A stretch of DNA of 54,762 nucleotides from positions 1 through 54,762 of the forward strand of contig JAUCBJ010005616.1 in the NCBI GenBank assembly GCA_032718475.1. Direction: 5' to 3'. Source of the stretch: Nemertoderma westbladi. Its lineage: Eukaryota; Xenacoelomorpha; Nemertodermatida; Nemertodermatidae. Position numbers and translations under genes: made by a program. Position 1 is the stretch's first letter. Every line of letters starts with the position of its first letter. The notes beneath the pieces are model-generated. The model saw only the letters and a program-made list of their open reading frames with translations. It was not told the DNA's origin and made no database searches. Positions 1 through 11,700 of the stretch are shown in pieces.

Positions 1-263
1 TGCTGCTGCAGTGGTTGAGAGCAACTCTCTTCAACATCTGGATTAGGTGATGGGATCTCTACGAACGCTTTAGGTTTATCCAAAAGGACAAAACCATCAA
101 CGCGGGCTTCAGTAAGAGAGACGCCATCCATCGATTCATTGAGAAAACTAATATGAGCTTTATCATTCAAGTAATGCAACTCGATAGAATTTCCACCGGC
201 ACCTACTTCAGTAGAATTATCGGTGTTGGTGATAATAATTTTTTTATTATTGGTTTTAATCAT
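1..263 (-). CDS. Partial ORF of unknown function, runs off the window edge
   Basis: Reading the minus strand, an ATG at 263-261 opens a frame that continues without a stop to base 1, so at least 87 residues are present and the C-terminus is outside the window. The product starts MIKTNNKKIIITNTDNS and later has an acidic, proline-containing stretch (EIPSPNPDVEES). I recognise no domain. Its start lies only 34 bp downstream of the stop of the ORF at 298-918 on the same strand. Such tight spacing of intronless ORFs is more like a viral or large mobile-element gene block than like ordinary animal genes. That origin is an inference; the window is cut too early to test it. Confidence 0.5.
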   Translation of the reverse strand, partial: MIKTNNKKIIITNTDNSTEVGAGGNSIELHYLNDKAHISFLNESMDGVSLTEARVDGFVLLDKPKAFVEIPSPNPDVEESCSQPLQQ

Positions 264-297
264 TTTGAGACGGTCTGATAATTGAATGATATTTTTA

Positions 298-918
298 TCA
301 AAAAGATGTCTTGTCTGTTTCAACGACTTGGTTGTCCCACTCTCGCAACAAAACAGTTAGTTCCTGTTTTGACAAATTGAAACCTGTATAATAGTTAAAA
401 CCAACACTGTCAACGTATCTGACGCTGATTTTCCATAAGCCAACATAGTTGGTTCCTTTAAAAGCTGTTACAAATCCAATAAACTCTGGATTTGATAATT
501 CAATGTAGAATTGATCGCTAATAATCTCTAGCGGTGGAGAGAGAAATTGCAATAATTTCCCTCTGTATTGTATTAGAACTTCTGTAAAAGCTTTGTTGAG
601 GACTTTGCATTTGCCCTGTTTCTGAACGTAAACATCACCCGACGCGGGGTTGATGGAAATATTCAAATTTCCCCGCGCAAAACGAGGAGTTGGATATATC
701 CTACCTGGTATAATTGCTGGTCTGGATTGATGTTGGTTGTCGGTTGTTGTTTCTAGAATGTCTAGCAAATAGCGGGTATCTTGATGAGAAAAACAAATTG
801 ATTCGTTGTCTCCCTGAGATTCCACAATAAAATACTTGCTGTAAACAACGGTACAAGTATATTTATTGTAAGTGAATTTCCAGCTATTTGTTGCTCCGGT
901 TTTTTGCGTTAAGGCCAT
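298..918 (-). CDS. Intronless 206-aa ORF, unknown; possible PC4-like C-terminal segment
   Basis: A complete ORF starts at an ATG at 918-916 (MALTQKTGATNSWKF) just downstream of a TAA/TAT-rich stretch, and stops with TGA at 300-298. No signal peptide, membrane segment or zinc motif is visible. The last 40 residues (KISVRYVD, then a Tyr-rich turn, then GFNLSKQELTVLL) loosely resemble the fold signature of PC4/p15 single-strand DNA-binding proteins. The first part (YSKYFIVES to SHQDTRYLLDIL) could be a second weak copy of the same pattern. This is a weak resemblance only. The ORF pairs with the next minus-strand ORF (1-263) at 34 bp spacing and has a strong hairpin about 100 bp upstream. It is probably a protein of a DNA virus-like or large transposon unit, but it could equally be a host single-exon gene. 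Confidence 0.55.
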   Translation of the reverse strand: MALTQKTGATNSWKFTYNKYTCTVVYSKYFIVESQGDNESICFSHQDTRYLLDILETTTDNQHQSRPAIIPGRIYPTPRFARGNLNISINPASGDVYVQKQGKCKVLNKAFTEVLIQYRGKLLQFLSPPLEIISDQFYIELSNPEFIGFVTAFKGTNYVGLWKISVRYVDSVGFNYYTGFNLSKQELTVLLREWDNQVVETDKTSF

Positions 919-1015
919 AATAATAATAATAAATACGAAAAATATTACAAGTGATAAATTTTAAACCGTATCGCTGTAATAAATTGACACCATAGTTCTC
1001 ACTCTAAAATTGTGT

Positions 1016-1092
1016 AAAATCTATATTGAAAATATGACGCTCTTCATTATGATCCAAGCAAGGAAGAGCGTCATATTTTCAATATAGATTTT
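1016..1092. repeat. Perfect 29-bp inverted repeat with 19-nt loop
   Basis: The arms 1016-1044 and 1064-1092 are exact reverse complements (the left arm begins AAAATCTATATTGAAAATAT; the right arm ends with its complement). A 19-base loop separates them. It lies upstream of the two minus-strand ORFs. It could be a transcript-ending hairpin, a regulatory cruciform or a small palindromic insertion. Confidence 0.9.
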
Positions 1093-2109
1093 AATTATCA
1101 GTATCGAGTTTGTTTTTAGGTCGATACCCAATGCTGGAATCAGTATCATTTTATGTGGCGTCGTTTTCCGACCAACGAATATACAACGAGTAAGATAATG
1201 TAGAAATTATTAAGGAAATAACACAATGTCAGAGTGAGAACAAAAAAAATTAGATATGGTATCAATATATTACCATGAAGATTACTAGAAGTGATGAATT
1301 TTATTAAAAACATTCACTTATATATATATAAATTTGTGATGTGGCATAGTCAACGAAGAAGAGATGGTACGTGTCATAATCATCGACGAATAAGAAAAGA
1401 GATGGAGTGCAACGTGGATGAATGGTTGGTTGCCTGAATAGGAAATACGTGAAAGAATATGAATCATAGGGTTGTGTGTGTGTGTAATAATCAATAATTA
1501 TTATAATAAAAACGTGCAGTATATAATGTTAGTGGTGGTAGCCTTTCAATATGACACAGATGCTGCGGGATTGGTTAGGTTGAGTAACTACTATGCAAAT
1601 GTTGTTTGTATACGTGTAGCCGGGACGTGGATTGGTGACAGCCGTGCTGGAGTTGGCAATCAATATAATATCTGATGTAGTTGGTGGCCACGTTGTCAGC
1701 ATATACAGTATACAGTGGTTGGTTGGTTGGATAGGAAATAACTATGGAAATGTTTGTATACGTGTAGCTGGAAACGTGGCGGAATTTCAACACGTATCCT
1801 ACTGCTGGATTGGTAGGTTGCTCGGTTGAATGGATTGGCGACAGCAGTCGAAGAGTTGGCGATCGAATCGATATAATAGGGTAGTGTGGGGCTAGCCACA
1901 CGATGAGAGGTTTGGTTACGCGCGAAGATGAATATGCTATGGTTGGTTGATGCAACGACACGAACCAATACTCGCGGGTGGTAACAGCTGTAGGAGTAAG
2001 GAGGGCATCGTGAGGTTAGGCTACGCGTAGGTGATAGGCAGCGATTGGCTGAAGGCAAGAATACTGTTGGTGACAGATGGTCATTAAACACCACGATTTA
2101 GCACCGGAA
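1093..2109. other. Gene-poor stretch with diverged direct repeats
   Basis: No convincing gene is seen. Around 1590-1700 and 1742-1880 a segment is repeated in diverged form: TATGCAAATG...GTATACGTGTAGC followed by ATTGG(T/C)GACAGC and an AGTTGGC(A/G)ATC motif, offset by roughly 150-200 bp. TTGGTTGG-type short motifs are frequent. The short open frames here overlap on both strands and look like chance frames through the repeat. Confidence 0.5.
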
Positions 2110-2176
2110 TTTGGCATTTTTTAATTGCCTCCGAGATGTGGCCCGTAGCCCAGGCTAGGGAGGAGTGGGTGGAGGG

Positions 2177-3937
2177 CTATGCTTCTCCTACTACTCTTAT
2201 GGTCATCCGATCAGAGACTTGCTGAGAACTTTCAAAGTTAACTGTCAAAATTTTGGTCTTTCTGGAGTTAATAAAAAGACCAACACTAGAAGCAGCATGT
2301 TCTAATGAGCTGAGGAGCCGTTGGGCTCCCTCTAGTGATTCTGAGAGTACTCCTAAGTCATCAGCAAAGTCTAGATCAGTTAGGTACTTGGCAGGATTTC
2401 CTCGACTTCTGGAGTCAGTAGGTGGAGTTATCATCACCCCATCATCATTGTGATGATCTAAGGACATGCGTAGAACATAGTCAACCACAATTATGAACAA
2501 GAATGGTGCAAGTGTGTCTCCCTGGAGGAAGCCCCATAACACTTCAAATGGTTCTGTGTCACCATCAACAGTAGACACAAATGTTGTCGAACCATCGTAT
2601 ACTGATCTGATTGCTGCAATAATTTCATCAGAAATCCCATATAATGAAAGTATGCTGAACATACGTGAGCGTGAGACTGAATCAAAGGCCTTGAAGAAGT
2701 CAACAAAGATAACAGCCAGATGCCTGTCTTTCTTTTTTGATAACTCTTCAATTATCCTTCTAAGTGCCAAAATGGGTTCCATGGTCCCACGACCTTTACG
2801 GAACCCATTCTGATTTCCACGGAGCAGTCTCTCAATGGGATCCCTGATGCGATTTAATAGAATTCTATTGTATAGCTTTGCAGCAATCGAGATCAATGAG
2901 ATTCCTCGAAAGGAACCATAGCGTGTTAGGTTGCCCTTCTTTGGAACTGGCACCAACTTATTTGTTTTCATTTCTTGTGGGACTCTTGTTGTTCGGTACC
3001 TGTCTACTATGATGGGATAGATGAGCTTTAAACACTCAGGTATTTTAAAGACCTCAGGGGGAACACCATCTACTCCACTGGCACGATTGGTCTTAATGCT
3101 CTTTGCAGCAGCCTTCACTTCTGCAAAGGAGATATCGCCAATGGGAATATCTGGGAGTACAGACTCTGATACTTTTACTTCTATAAAGTTATCAGGCAAT
3201 ACCCTGTCATTATTGAGGAGCTTTTCAAAGTGGGCCTTCCAACCATTGAGGCGATCGGCTGGTGATTCAGCCTTAACCTTGGTGGTTGGTTGGCTTTTCC
3301 GCCCAGTAAGCAAGTTGATCGATTTCCATGCCTGGGATGATTGCCTGCTGTCGTCGGCATCATTGATGGCATCAACCTGTTGGTTTATTAGCTCCTGTAG
3401 ATTAACAGAGTACTGCCTGTTCAGGGACCTAGATGCAGCCTTAACTGCATTCTTGGCCGCTGTAGTCTGTTTGACTCAGGACTCTTTCTGCGCCTTATAT
3501 AGGTCATTTCGGCATTTCCGGGTTTTGTTGTCAGTCCAGGGGGCCCTTTTCCTGTTTCGAGGGTATACAGGAACTGTTTCTGCAGCTGCTAACTTAACTG
3601 CTTCTGTGAAGGCAGTATAGCCCACACAGTGATCTGCCGCCTCAGAGGCAAGAACCTCATACCTGTTGCTCAGCTGTAGTGTGAAGCTGGATCTCACACT
3701 TGGCTGTTGCAACAGAGAGGACCAGTCATGTCGCGGCAAGGCAGATTTCGTTGTTCTGCTAGCACGCAGACTAAGTCTTACCTTGGCCACAATAAGGCGG
3801 TGATCACTGGAGAAGGGTCGAAGTGTAAATGCATTACAGTCTTGTATAGAGCTCCTGTACTTTGAACTGGGTTCCAGCCGAAAACAATCCATTTCCAGAG
3901 ATAAAATCCTGAAGATGGACGGAATTTTGGTTGACAC
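2177..3937 (-). pseudogene. LINE reverse transcriptase with endonuclease tail, one in-frame stop
   Basis: The frame from 3937 carries the end of the endonuclease domain (SSDHRLIVAK) and then a linker. After a TGA at 3478-3476 the same frame continues to 2177. The RT part shows the expected order: LVPVPKKGNLTRYGSFRGIS (motifs 1-2), NQNGFRKGRGTMEPI, IFVDFFKAFDSVSR (motif A, with Asp), GFLQGDTLAPFLF (motif B) and LDFADDLGV (motif C; FADD is the catalytic pair). It stops soon after the thumb region (TIRVVGEA), so the 3' end of the protein is lost or out of frame. With one stop and one frameshift the copy cannot be autonomous. Confidence 0.9.
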
Positions 3938-4470
3938 TTATTGCTATAGACCCATGGCGATGTAGGTGATTGATGCAGACTTGCATTAAAGTCTCCCAGG
4001 AATGTTAAGAATGCATGCTGATCCACTCCATCAGTAGCTGCTTGCAGATTGTGGTAGAAATTTTCCACCTCCTCTACAGGGGCAACACTAGTTGGAGAGT
4101 AGCACACAATCAGAACCACCTTAGGAAACTTCATAGCCAGTCTTCCAGAACATGAGAAGTTGCAACGGATGATGCGGTTAGAGATTTGGTCTATTTTGTC
4201 CAATGCTGCATGTGCAGTTGGATTCATCAATAGACCAATACCACCATTGCCACTATCATCTGCTGACGCAAGGGCGAGTCGCCAACCGCCCCCTATGTCC
4301 TTAATCAGAACCTCATCAGTCTGTCCAGTCTGCATTCGGTGCTCTTGAACACCCACTGCGCTAAGAGAAAGCTTATCTGCCAAGGCAGTCAGCTCACCTT
4401 GTCGCATTGGGGACCCGAGTGTTAGGGTGTTTACTGAGGCTAGTCTAGTGACTTGCCTCAGATTCACCAA
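3778..4470 (-). pseudogene. LINE endonuclease (EEP/APE-type), frameshifted
   Basis: The frame starts MVNLRQVTRLASVNTLTLGS and carries the two hallmark endonuclease blocks: VGVQEHRMQTGQ, with the metal-binding glutamate, and FLGDFNASL, with the catalytic Asp/Asn. The family's last block (SDH) is missing from this frame. It appears about 40 codons later as SSDHRLIVAKVRLSLR in the frame 3937-3476. The two frames overlap between 3778 and 3937, so the break is a frameshift, possibly with a small internal deletion, within the endonuclease domain. In an intact LINE this enzyme nicks target DNA to prime reverse transcription. Confidence 0.85.
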
Positions 4471-4850
4471 TGGCTTTGTTGGTCGGGGTGGAACATGAGA
4501 GTAGCTCCAACTCCAGAATCCCTCTCCCCCTCACAATCTGGCCTCTCTGGTGACCCAGGGTTTGGGCCAGAAAGGTCATCAGGACAGGGACTCAAAGAAT
4601 GGTTGGCTTCTCTCTCTCCAGTAGGGGGTGAGACAGGCAGCCGGTCAGGAGATAACTGACGCCTGTGAGGCCGATTGTGTCTGGTAATTCCACTGGCCTC
4701 TAGTGGCCGGACCTCCGCATTACTAATGTAATCCATAGTGGGGGGTTGGGGGGTGCTTTTTTGCCGAGTCAGCTCTCGGGGCAAATACCACACCCTGGTT
4801 TGCCGTTCCACAGGGTGGGGCAAGCTATTTACTCTTCTTGTATATCTCTT

Positions 4851-5751
4851 CTAGCACCTATAAATGAACATGCTGACGTCAGATTTTGGCTGACCCCCTC
4901 CCCTCCCCTCATCAGCACGTCATCAGATTTTCCCAACCCCCCTCCCCCCCCCCCTAAAGTGCTGACGTCATACTTGGACGGCCCCTATGTGCCAGGTATC
5001 AATCAAGAAGAAAATGATTACAAACAATAATACGAAATGGTTGCAGTAGCGGTAGTCTGGAGAACTTAGATTGATTGGTGTTCGCACAAAGACAAAGTGT
5101 ATCGATGGTCTGCTAGCGGTCTAGCACGTATATTCGTTAAGTTTCAGATTGAACGGATAACAAATAACGAAATGTGAGAATGTGATTTCACTTACAGACA
5201 TTTCGCCCTCGACACGGCCAACGTTTGAAGTGTAGATGGGGTACCCTCCGACAAAGAAGCAACCAGGTTTCTAGTACATAATAATTATATGCCAAGTTTC
5301 TGCTTAAAGAGTTTAATATCAAGGAAACAGTGAAAGGTTTCACTTTTAGATACTTCGTCCTCTAGTGGCAGACAGGAGAACAGCGGACCGATTATGTTCC
5401 CCACAAATACGCAGGCTCTGTTCTAGCACAAATCCACAAGTTTTGGCTATACTGGATCATAAATAACGAAATGAGATAATGATTTATCTTTCAGTCATTA
5501 TCTAGCGCCAGACTGGAAAACTGCTGACTGATTTTTTTCCTTTGAAAGACTCACCTTTTAAAGCAACAGTGGTCAGTTCGATAACGCTCCGCCAACTTCG
5601 TGGCTCGCCCCACATTCACACTGTCAAGTACTATGCACCTAGTATTTCAAAATTGGAACATTACGAGCGGAATACAGATGAATAAATTGTATAACACATT
5701 TCTTTTTAGTTTAAATTTCGAGAAAAAAGAAATAAATAAATGATAGAACGA
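4851..5751. other. Intergenic stretch, no gene; dispersed-repeat fragments
   Basis: No coding signal is seen. There is a C-rich tract at about 4938-4955, and three loosely repeated modules of the form AACGAAATG(T/A)GA...ATTTC/TATC...CTCTAGTGGCAGAC at about 5165, 5330 and 5465. These resemble the CCGCTAGAGGGCC modules found at 30.0-30.9 kb. The 3' part contains the dispersed repeat listed at 5560-5613. Confidence 0.5.
5560..5613 (-). repeat. Dispersed repeat end, second copy at 29816 in opposite orientation
   Basis: Read on the minus strand, the segment starts GTGGGGCGAGCCACGAAGTT and continues GGCGGAGC. The same sequence starts at 29816 on the plus strand with only a few differences. At 29816 the homology begins exactly where a 47-bp repeat unit is interrupted, so GTGGGGCG is probably the terminus of a mobile repeat. 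Confidence 0.7.
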
Positions 5752-8700
5752 TGTGTTACAAAATAAACTGAACTGTAGTCCAATCACCACACTGTGTTAC
5801 AAAATAAACTGAACTGTAGTCCCACCACCACACTGTGTTACAAAATAAACTGAACTGTAGTCCCACCACCACACTGTGTTACAAAATAAACTGAACTGTA
5901 GTCCCACCACCACACTGTGTTACAAAATAAACTGAACTGTAGTCCAACCACCACACTGTGTTACAAAATAAACTGAACTGTAGTCCCACCACCACACTGT
6001 GTTACAAAATAAACTGAACTGTAGTCCCACCACACTGTGTTACCAAATAAACTGAACTGTAGTCCAATCACCACACTGTGTTACAAAATAAACTGAACTG
6101 TAGTCCCAACACACTGTGTTACAAAATAAACTGAACTGTAGTCCCACCACCACACTGTGTTACAAAATAAACTGAACTGTAGTCCAACCACCACACTGTG
6201 TTACAAAATAAACTGAACTGTAGTCCCACCACACTGTGTTACAAAATAAACTGAACTGTAGTCCAATCACCACACTGTGTTACAAAATAAACTGAACTGT
6301 AGTCCAAACACACTGTGTTACAAAATAAACTGAACTGTAGTCCAACCACCACACTGTGTTACAAAATAAACTGAACTGTAGTCCCAACACACTGTGTTAC
6401 AAAATAAACTGAGCTGTAGTCCAACCACCACACTGTGTTACAAAATAAACTGAACTGTAGTCCCACCACCACACTGTGTTACAAAATAAACTGAACTGTA
6501 GTCCCAACACACTGTGTTACAAAATAAACTGATAAAACAAAACAAAAACAAAACAAAATAAACTGAACTGTAGTCCAACCACCACACTGTGTTACAAAAT
6601 AAACTGAACTGTAGTCCAACCACCACACTGTGTTACAAAATAAACTGAACTGTAGTCCAACCACCACACTGTGTTACAAAATAAACTGATAAAACAAAAC
6701 AAAAACAAAACAAAATAAACAGAACTGTAGTCCAACCACCACACTGTGTTACAAAATAAACTGAACTGTAGTCCAACCACCACACTGTGTTACAAAATAA
6801 ACTGAACTGTATTCCCACCACACTGTGTTACAAAATAAACTGAACTGTAGTCCAACCACACTGTGTCACAAAATCAACTGAACTGTAGTCCAATCACCAC
6901 ACTGTGTTACAAAATAAACTGAACTGTAGTCCCACCACCACACTGTGTTACAAAATAAACTGAACTGTAGTCCCACCACCACACTGTGTTACAAAATAAA
7001 CTGAACTGTAGTCCCACCACCACACTGTGTTACAAAATAAACTGAACTGTAGTCCAACCACCACACTGTGTTACAAAATAAACTGAACTGTAGTCCCACC
7101 ACCACACTGTGTTACAAAATAAACTGAACTGTAGTCCCACCACACTGTGTTACCAAATAAACTGAACTGTAGTCCAATCACCACACTGTGTTACAAAATA
7201 AACTGAACTGTAGTCCCAACACACTGTGTTACAAAATAAACTGAACTGTAGTCCCACCACCACACTGTGTTACAAAATAAACTGAACTGTAGTCCAACCA
7301 CCACACTGTGTTACAAAATAAACTGAACTGTAGTCCCACCACACTGTGTTACAAAATAAACTGAACTGTAGTCCAATCACCACACTGTGTTACAAAATAA
7401 ACTGAACTGTAGTCCAAACACACTGTGTTACAAAATAAACTGAACTGTAGTCCAACCACCACACTGTGTTACAAAATAAACTGAACTGTAGTCCCAACAC
7501 ACTGTGTTACAAAATAAACTGAGCTGTAGTCCAACCACCACACTGTGTTACAAAATAAACTGAACTGTAGTCCCAACACACTGTGTTACAAAATAAACTG
7601 ATAAAACAAAACAAAAACAAAACAAAATAAACTGAACTGTAGTCCAACCACCACACTGTGTTACAAAATAAACTGAACTGTAGTCCAACCACCACACTGT
7701 GTTACAAAATAAACTGAACTGTAGTCCAACCACCACACTGTGTTACAAAATAAACTGATAAAACAAAACAAAAACAAAACAAAATAAACAGAACTGTAGT
7801 CCAACCACCACACTGTGTTACAAAATAAACTGAACTGTAGTCCAACCACCACACTGTGTTACAAAATAAACTGAACTGTAGTCCAACCACCACACTGTGT
7901 TACAAAATAAACTGATAAAACAAAATAAACTGAACTGTAGTCCAACCACCACACTGTGTTACAAAATAAACTGAACTGTAGTCCAACCACCACACTGTGT
8001 TACAAAATAAACTGAACTGTAGTCCCAACACACTGTGTTACAAAATAAACTGAGCTGTAGTCCAACCACCACACTGTGTTACAAAATAAACTGAACTGTA
8101 GTCCCACCACACTGTGTTACAAAATAAACTGAACTGTAGTCCAACCACCACACTGTGTTACAAATTAAACTGAACTGTAGTCCCAACACACTGTGTTACA
8201 AAATAAACTGAACTGTAGTCCCACCACACTGTGTTACAAAATAAACTGAACTGTAGTCCAACCACCACACTGTGTTACAAAATAAACTGAACTGTAGTCC
8301 CAACACACTGTGTTACAAAATAAACTGAGCTGTAGTCCAACCACCACACTGTGTTACAAAATAAACTGAACTGTAGTCCCACCACACTGTGTTACAAAAT
8401 AAACTGAACTGTAGTCCCACCACCACACTGTGTTACAAAATAAACTGAACTGTAGTCCAACCACCACACTGTGTTACAAAATAAACTGAACTGTAGTCCC
8501 ACCACCACACTGTGTTACAAAATAAACTGAACTGTAGTCCAACCACCACACTGTGTTACAAAATAAACTGAACTGTAGTCCCACCACACTGTGTTACAAA
8601 ATAAACTGAACTGTAGTCCAACCACCACAATGTGTTACAAAATAAACTGAACTGTAGTCCAACCACCACACTGTGTTACAAATTAAACTGAACTGTAGTC

Positions 8701-11700
8701 CCAACACACTGTGTTACCAAATAAACTGAACTGTAGTCCCAACACACTGTGTTACAAAATAAACTGAACTGTAGTCCCACCACACTGTGTTACAAAATAA
8801 ACTGAACTGTAGTCCAACCACCACACCGTGTTACAAATTAAACTGAACTGTAGTCCCAACACACTGTGTTACAAAATAAACTGAACTGTAGTCCCAACAC
8901 ACTGTGTTACAAAATAAACTGAACTGTAGTCCCACCACACTGTGTTACCAAATAAACTGAACTGTAGTCCCAACACACTGTGTTACAAAATAAACTGAAC
9001 TGTAGTCCCACCACACTGTGTTACAAAATAAACTGAACTGTAGTCCAACCACCACACTGTGTTACAAAATAAACTGAACTGTAGTCCCAACACACTGTGT
9101 TACAAAATAAACTGAACTGTAGTCCCACCCCACACTGTGTTACAAAATAAACTGAACTGTAGTCCCACCACAACACTGTGTTACAAAATAAACTGAACTG
9201 TAGTCCAACCACACTGTGTTACAAAATAAACTGAACTGTAGTCCCACCGACACTGTGTTACAAAATAAACTGAACTGTAGTCCCACCACACTGTGTTACA
9301 AAATAAACTGAACTGTAGTCCCACCACACTGTTTTATAAAATAAACTGAACTGTAGTCCCACCACCACCCTGTGTTACAAAATAAACTGAACTGTAGTCC
9401 CACCACCACACTGTGTTACAAAATAAACTGAACTGTATTCCCACCACACTGTGTTACAAAATAAACTGAACTGTAGTCCAACCACACTGTGTCACAAAAT
9501 CAACTGAACTGTAGTCCCACCGACACTGTGTTACAAAATAAACTGAACTGTAGTCCCACCACACTGTGTTACAAAATAAACTGAACTGTAGTCCCACCAC
9601 ACTGTGTTACAAAATAAACTGAACTGTAGTCCAACCACACTGTGTTACAAAATAAACTGAACTGTAGTCCCACCACACTGTGTTACAAAATAAACTGAAC
9701 TGTAGTCCCACCACCACACTGTGTTACAAAATAAACTGAACTGTAGTCCCACCCTGAACTATAGTCCCACCACACTGTGTTACAAAATAAACTGAACTGT
9801 AGTCCCACCACCGCACTGTGTTACAAAATAAACTGAACTGTAGTCCCACCCTGAACTATAGTCCCACCACACTGTGTTACAAAATAAACTGAACTGTAGT
9901 CCCACTGTGATACAAAATAAACTGAACTGTAGTCCCAACACACTGTGTTACAAAATAAACTAAACTGTAGTCCCACACTGTGTTACAAAATAATCTGAAC
10001 TGTAGTCCAACCACACTGTGTTACAAATTAAACTGAACTGTAGTCCCAACACACTGTGTTACAAAATAAACTGAACTGTAGTCCCAACACACTGTGTTAC
10101 AAAATAAACTGAACTGTAGTCCCAACACACTGTGTTACAAAATAAACTGAGCTGTAGTCCAACCACCACACTGTGTTACAAAATAAACTGAACTGTAGTC
10201 CCACCACACTGTGTTACAAAATAAACTGAACTGTAGTCCCACCACCACACTGTGTTACAAAATAAACTGAACTGTAGTCCAACCACCACACTGTGTTACA
10301 AAATAAACTGAACTGTAGTCCCACCACACTGTGTTACCAAATAAACTGAACTGTAGTCCAATCACCACACTGTGTTACAAAATAAACTGAACTGTAGTCC
10401 CAACACGCTGTGTTACAAAATAAACTGAACTGTAGTCCAACCACCACACTGTGTTACAAATTAAACTGAACTGTAGTCCCAACACACTGTGTTACAAAAT
10501 AAACTGAACTGTAGTCCCACCATACTGTGTTACAAAATAAACTGAACTGTAGTCCAACCACCACACTGTGTTACAAAATAAACTGAACTGTAGTCCCAAC
10601 ACACTGTGTTACAAAATAAACTGAGCTGTAGTCCAACCACCACACTGTGTTACAAAATAAACTGAACTGTAGTCCCACCACACTGTGTTACAAAATAAAC
10701 TGAACTGTAGTCCCACCACCACACTGTGTTACAAAATAAACTGAACTGTAGTCCAACCACCACACTGTGTTACAAAATAAACTGAACTGTAGTCCCACCA
10801 CCACACTGTGTTACAAAATAAACTGAACTGTAGTCCAACCACCACACTGTGTTACAAAATAAACTGAACTGTAGTCCCACCACACTGTGTTACAAAATAA
10901 ACTGAACTGTAGTCCAACCACCACACTGTGTTACAAAATAAACTGAACTGTAGTCCAACCACCACACTGTGTTACAAATTAAACTGAACTGTAGTCCCAA
11001 CACACTGTGTTACCAAATAAACTGAACTGTAGTCCCAACACACTGTGTTACAAAATAAACTGAACTGTAGTCCCACCACACTGTGTTACAAAATAAACTG
11101 AACTGTAGTCCAACCACCACACCGTGTTACAAATTAAACTTAACTGTAGTCCCAACACACTGTGTTACAAAATAAACTGAACTGTAGTCCCAACACACTG
11201 TGTTACAAAATAAACTGAACTGTAGTCCCACCACACTGTGTTACAAAATAAACTGAACTGTAGTCCCAACACACTGTGTTACAAAATAAACTGAACTGTA
11301 GTCCCACCACACTGTGTTATAAAATAAACTGAACTGTAGTCCAACCACCACACTGTGTTACAAAATAAACTGAACTGTAGTCCCAACACACTGTGTTACA
11401 AAATAAACTGAACTGTAGTCCCACCCCACACTGTGTTACAAAATAAACTGAACTGTAGTCCCACCACCACACTGTGTTACAAAATAAACTGAACTGTAGT
11501 CCAACCACACTGTGTTACAAAATAAACTGAACTGTAGTCCCACCGACACTGTGTTACAAAATAAACTGAACTGTAGTCCCACCACACTGTGTTACAAAAT
11601 AAACTGAACTGTAGTCCCACCACACTGTTTTATAAAATAAACTGAACTGTAGTCCCACCACCACCCTGTGTTACAAAATAAACTGAACTGTAGTCCCACC

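Larger units (their letters stand above)
2110..4850 (-). mobile_element. Decayed RTE-like non-LTR retrotransposon (LINE)
   Basis: On the minus strand the order is a short proline-rich 5' ORF (4823-4464), an apurinic-type endonuclease and a reverse transcriptase, as in RTE-type LINEs. The frames are broken by a frameshift inside the endonuclease and an in-frame TGA at 3478-3476. The 5' end near 4830-4850 borders a C-rich tract, and the 3' end is near 2110, where recognisable coding sequence gives way to unrelated sequence. I saw no target-site duplication or A-tail, so both limits are approximate. The clade is assigned from motif style (QEHR, GDFN, SSDHRLIVAKVRLSLR) and could be a related group. 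Confidence 0.85.

Noticed and set aside
3021-3620. 199-codon plus-strand frame
   Set aside because: It lies opposite the LINE reverse transcriptase and shows no motif of its own.
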